A DNA stretch of 7,389 nt from Chloroflexota bacterium (GTDB lineage Bacteria; Chloroflexota; Limnocylindria; Limnocylindrales; CSP1-4): contig JAJYMP010000621.1 of assembly GCA_021786915.1 (NCBI GenBank), forward strand, positions 1-7,389, written 5' to 3'. Numbering within the stretch: the first letter of the stretch is position 1; each line of letters starts with the position of its first letter. Both the position numbers and the translations under genes were made by a program. Below are positions 5,706 to 7,389 of this stretch, piece by piece. The notes below the pieces were generated by a model. The model was not told the DNA's origin and made no database searches. It was given only the letters and a program-made list of their open reading frames with translations.

Positions 5706-6053
5706 TCAGCCCCCGCCGACGTCGTGGCGCGCCAACTCCTTGAGCAGCTTGTCGACGGCGTCGAGGAACGGCTCGGTCAGCTCCTGCGGCAGCGCGTCGC
5801 GGATCGAGTCCTTGGGACCGTAGGCCGAGCGTGCCCGCAGCGCGACCCGCCGAAGCTCGCCGAGATCGCCGTCGCGAAGCTGGTCAGGCAGGGGCTCCAG
5901 GTACGCGACCCAGCGAGCGATGCCGACCGCACGCGCCGCGTCGAGCAGCCGATCGCCGGCACGGGCGGCGATCAGGGCGGCCTCGTCGATCGCGGGCCGC
6001 TCGTGGCGTGCCGGGCCGGTCGGCCGTCGGGCGGCTGGACGACCGCCGGTCAC
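5706..6053 (-). CDS. Uncharacterised 115-aa helical protein, coupled to the DUF6941-like gene
   Basis: I do not recognise a named family. The protein is soluble, with no signal peptide, membrane segment or cysteine pair. An Arg/Pro-rich N-terminus (about 1-20) is followed by alternating charged and hydrophobic stretches that look alpha-helical (AALIAARAGDRLLDAARAVG; then LGELRRVALRARSAYG). The C-terminal segment, KDSIRDALPQELTEPFLDAV followed by DKLLKELARHD, is amphipathic. The codons use G or C at the third position almost throughout, as in the neighbouring genes, which supports real coding. The GTG start at 6053 overlaps the upstream TGA as GTGA, so it is probably translated by coupling with the DUF6941-like gene. 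The regular C-terminal helices could mediate oligomerisation or binding to the partner protein, but this is inference. Hairpins and a terminator follow the stop. Confidence 0.75.
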   Translation of the reverse strand: MTGGRPAARRPTGPARHERPAIDEAALIAARAGDRLLDAARAVGIARWVAYLEPLPDQLRDGDLGELRRVALRARSAYGPKDSIRDALPQELTEPFLDAVDKLLKELARHDVGGG

Positions 6054-6487
6054 GACTCCGCCGGGCTGATCTGGATCCCGCTGTCGCCGCCCGACCGCAC
6101 CAGCACCAGCCCGAGCCGCTTGCGCTCCGACCCGTTGACGAGGATGCGGAACGAGTAGTCGCCGGGCGACGGGAAGCGGATCCCGTACAGGTCCACGCTG
6201 AACGTGACGATGTTGTCGCGCCCGTCATCGTTGCCGCGGGCGACCAGCGAGCCGGTCGCGGAGGTGACATCGCGGCCGTCGGGGTCGAGCAGGACGATGC
6301 CCAGCTCGTGCTCGCGCTTGGTCTCGGGCGCCGTGACGAGCAGACCGACGACCAGCGCCAGGTGCGCGTGGACCAGCGGGAACGTCGGCCCGCCGATGCG
6401 CGTGATGCCGCCACCGAGCACGTGGAACTTGTGGCCGGGGTTGGTCTCGGCCGCGTCGGCGAGGAAGGCGTACTCGATGTCGGGCAT
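6050..6487 (-). CDS. DUF6941-like protein, 145 aa, function unknown
   Basis: The sequence opens MPDIEYAFLADAAETNPGHK followed by FHVLGGGITRIGG, then alternating strands: HLALVVGLLVTAP; ELGIVLLDPDGRDV; DNIVTFSVDLYGIRFPSPGDYSFRILVNGSE; LGLVLVRSGG. This beta-rich pattern, with a PSPGDYSFRILVNG segment like the edge of an immunoglobulin or beta-sandwich fold, matches my recollection of the DUF6941 family, although I could not run a profile search. There is no signal peptide, so it appears cytoplasmic. I see no catalytic motif. The ATG at 6487 has no SD but lies just after a plausible -10 (TACCAT), so it may be leaderless. It lies 106 nt downstream of the uvrA stop on the same strand, and its TGA overlaps the GTG of the 115-aa gene. 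Binding or scaffold roles are possible; none is shown. Confidence 0.82.
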   Translation of the reverse strand: MPDIEYAFLADAAETNPGHKFHVLGGGITRIGGPTFPLVHAHLALVVGLLVTAPETKREHELGIVLLDPDGRDVTSATGSLVARGNDDGRDNIVTFSVDLYGIRFPSPGDYSFRILVNGSERKRLGLVLVRSGGDSGIQISPAES

Positions 6488-6493
6488 GGGGCG

Positions 6494-6523
6494 ATGGTAC
6501 GGCGTGCGAACGGGCGCCGTGAA
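6494..6523 (-). promoter_or_regulatory. Candidate leaderless promoter of the DUF6941-like gene
   Basis: On the minus strand TTCACG (6523-6518) is a partial -35 and TACCAT (6499-6494) fits TANNNT as -10, with an 18-nt spacer. Six bases separate the -10 from the ATG at 6487, so transcription would begin at the start codon. That agrees with the absence of an SD. It would let this two-gene unit be expressed apart from uvrA. Confidence 0.45.
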
Positions 6524-6565
6524 CCGCGGAGCCCGGCCGAATCGTCCTGCTCGATCCCGTCGATC

Positions 6566-6582
6566 GCGCCGCTGCGAGGCGC
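6566..6582 (-). terminator. Weak hairpin just beyond the uvrA stop
   Basis: GCGCC (6566-6570) and GGCGC (6578-6582) form a 5-bp stem with a 7-nt loop, starting about 12 nt after the uvrA TGA on the minus strand. No T-tract follows, so termination here is uncertain and uvrA transcripts may run into the DUF6941-like gene. Confidence 0.2.
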
Positions 6583-6593
6583 CCCGAGCGCGG

Positions 6594-7389
<796 letters not shown>

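Overview
This window is very GC-rich, with G or C strongly preferred at third codon positions. It has GTG and TTG starts, two 4-nt GTGA gene overlaps and candidate leaderless starts. These traits suggest a high-GC actinobacterium. The make-up of the UvrA tail and of its two small neighbours reminded me of Thermoleophilia (Solirubrobacterales-like), but that placement rests on memory and is tentative. No phage, CRISPR, tRNA or rRNA signal was seen.

Layout. (1) Positions 1-2071, minus strand: the N-terminal 690 codons of a secreted nucleotidase/phosphoesterase. It starts at a TTG behind a strong Shine-Dalgarno and runs off the left edge. It carries one complete 5'-nucleotidase unit (metallophosphatase plus C-terminal nucleotide-binding domain) and the beginning of a second metallophosphatase, which is the two-unit plan of Bacillus YfkN. 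(2) Positions 2072-2572: a non-coding divergent intergenic region with two palindromes and a weak promoter candidate. (3) Positions 2573-5317, plus strand: a tight three-gene cluster. It encodes a compact UvrD/PcrA-type SF1A helicase (551 aa), a GNAT acetyltransferase (200 aa, 10 nt downstream) and a small membrane methyltransferase of the isoprenylcysteine methyltransferase-like group (159 aa, GTGA overlap). It ends in a convincing intrinsic terminator at 5345-5393. (4) Positions 5318-5705: a convergent intergenic region. Besides terminators for both strands it holds a symmetrical 217-nt element at 5386-5602, either a structured RNA or a MITE-like repeat. This is the most unexplained object in the window. 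(5) Positions 5706-6487, minus strand: a two-gene unit of a DUF6941-like protein (145 aa, candidate leaderless promoter) and an overlapping 115-aa protein of unknown function. (6) Positions 6594-7389, minus strand: the C-terminal 264 residues of the excision-repair ATPase UvrA.

How the parts fit. UvrA (DNA damage recognition) and the SF1A helicase are both DNA-repair-type enzymes, but they lie on opposite strands about 2.4 kb apart and are not obviously one operon. The acetyltransferase and methyltransferase are probably co-transcribed with the helicase. The nucleotidase is an independent secreted enzyme for salvage of nucleotides or phosphate. I see no strong case for a new multi-gene defence system. 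The items most worth checking are the 5386-5602 element, the palindrome just before the helicase, and the uncharacterised pair behind uvrA.
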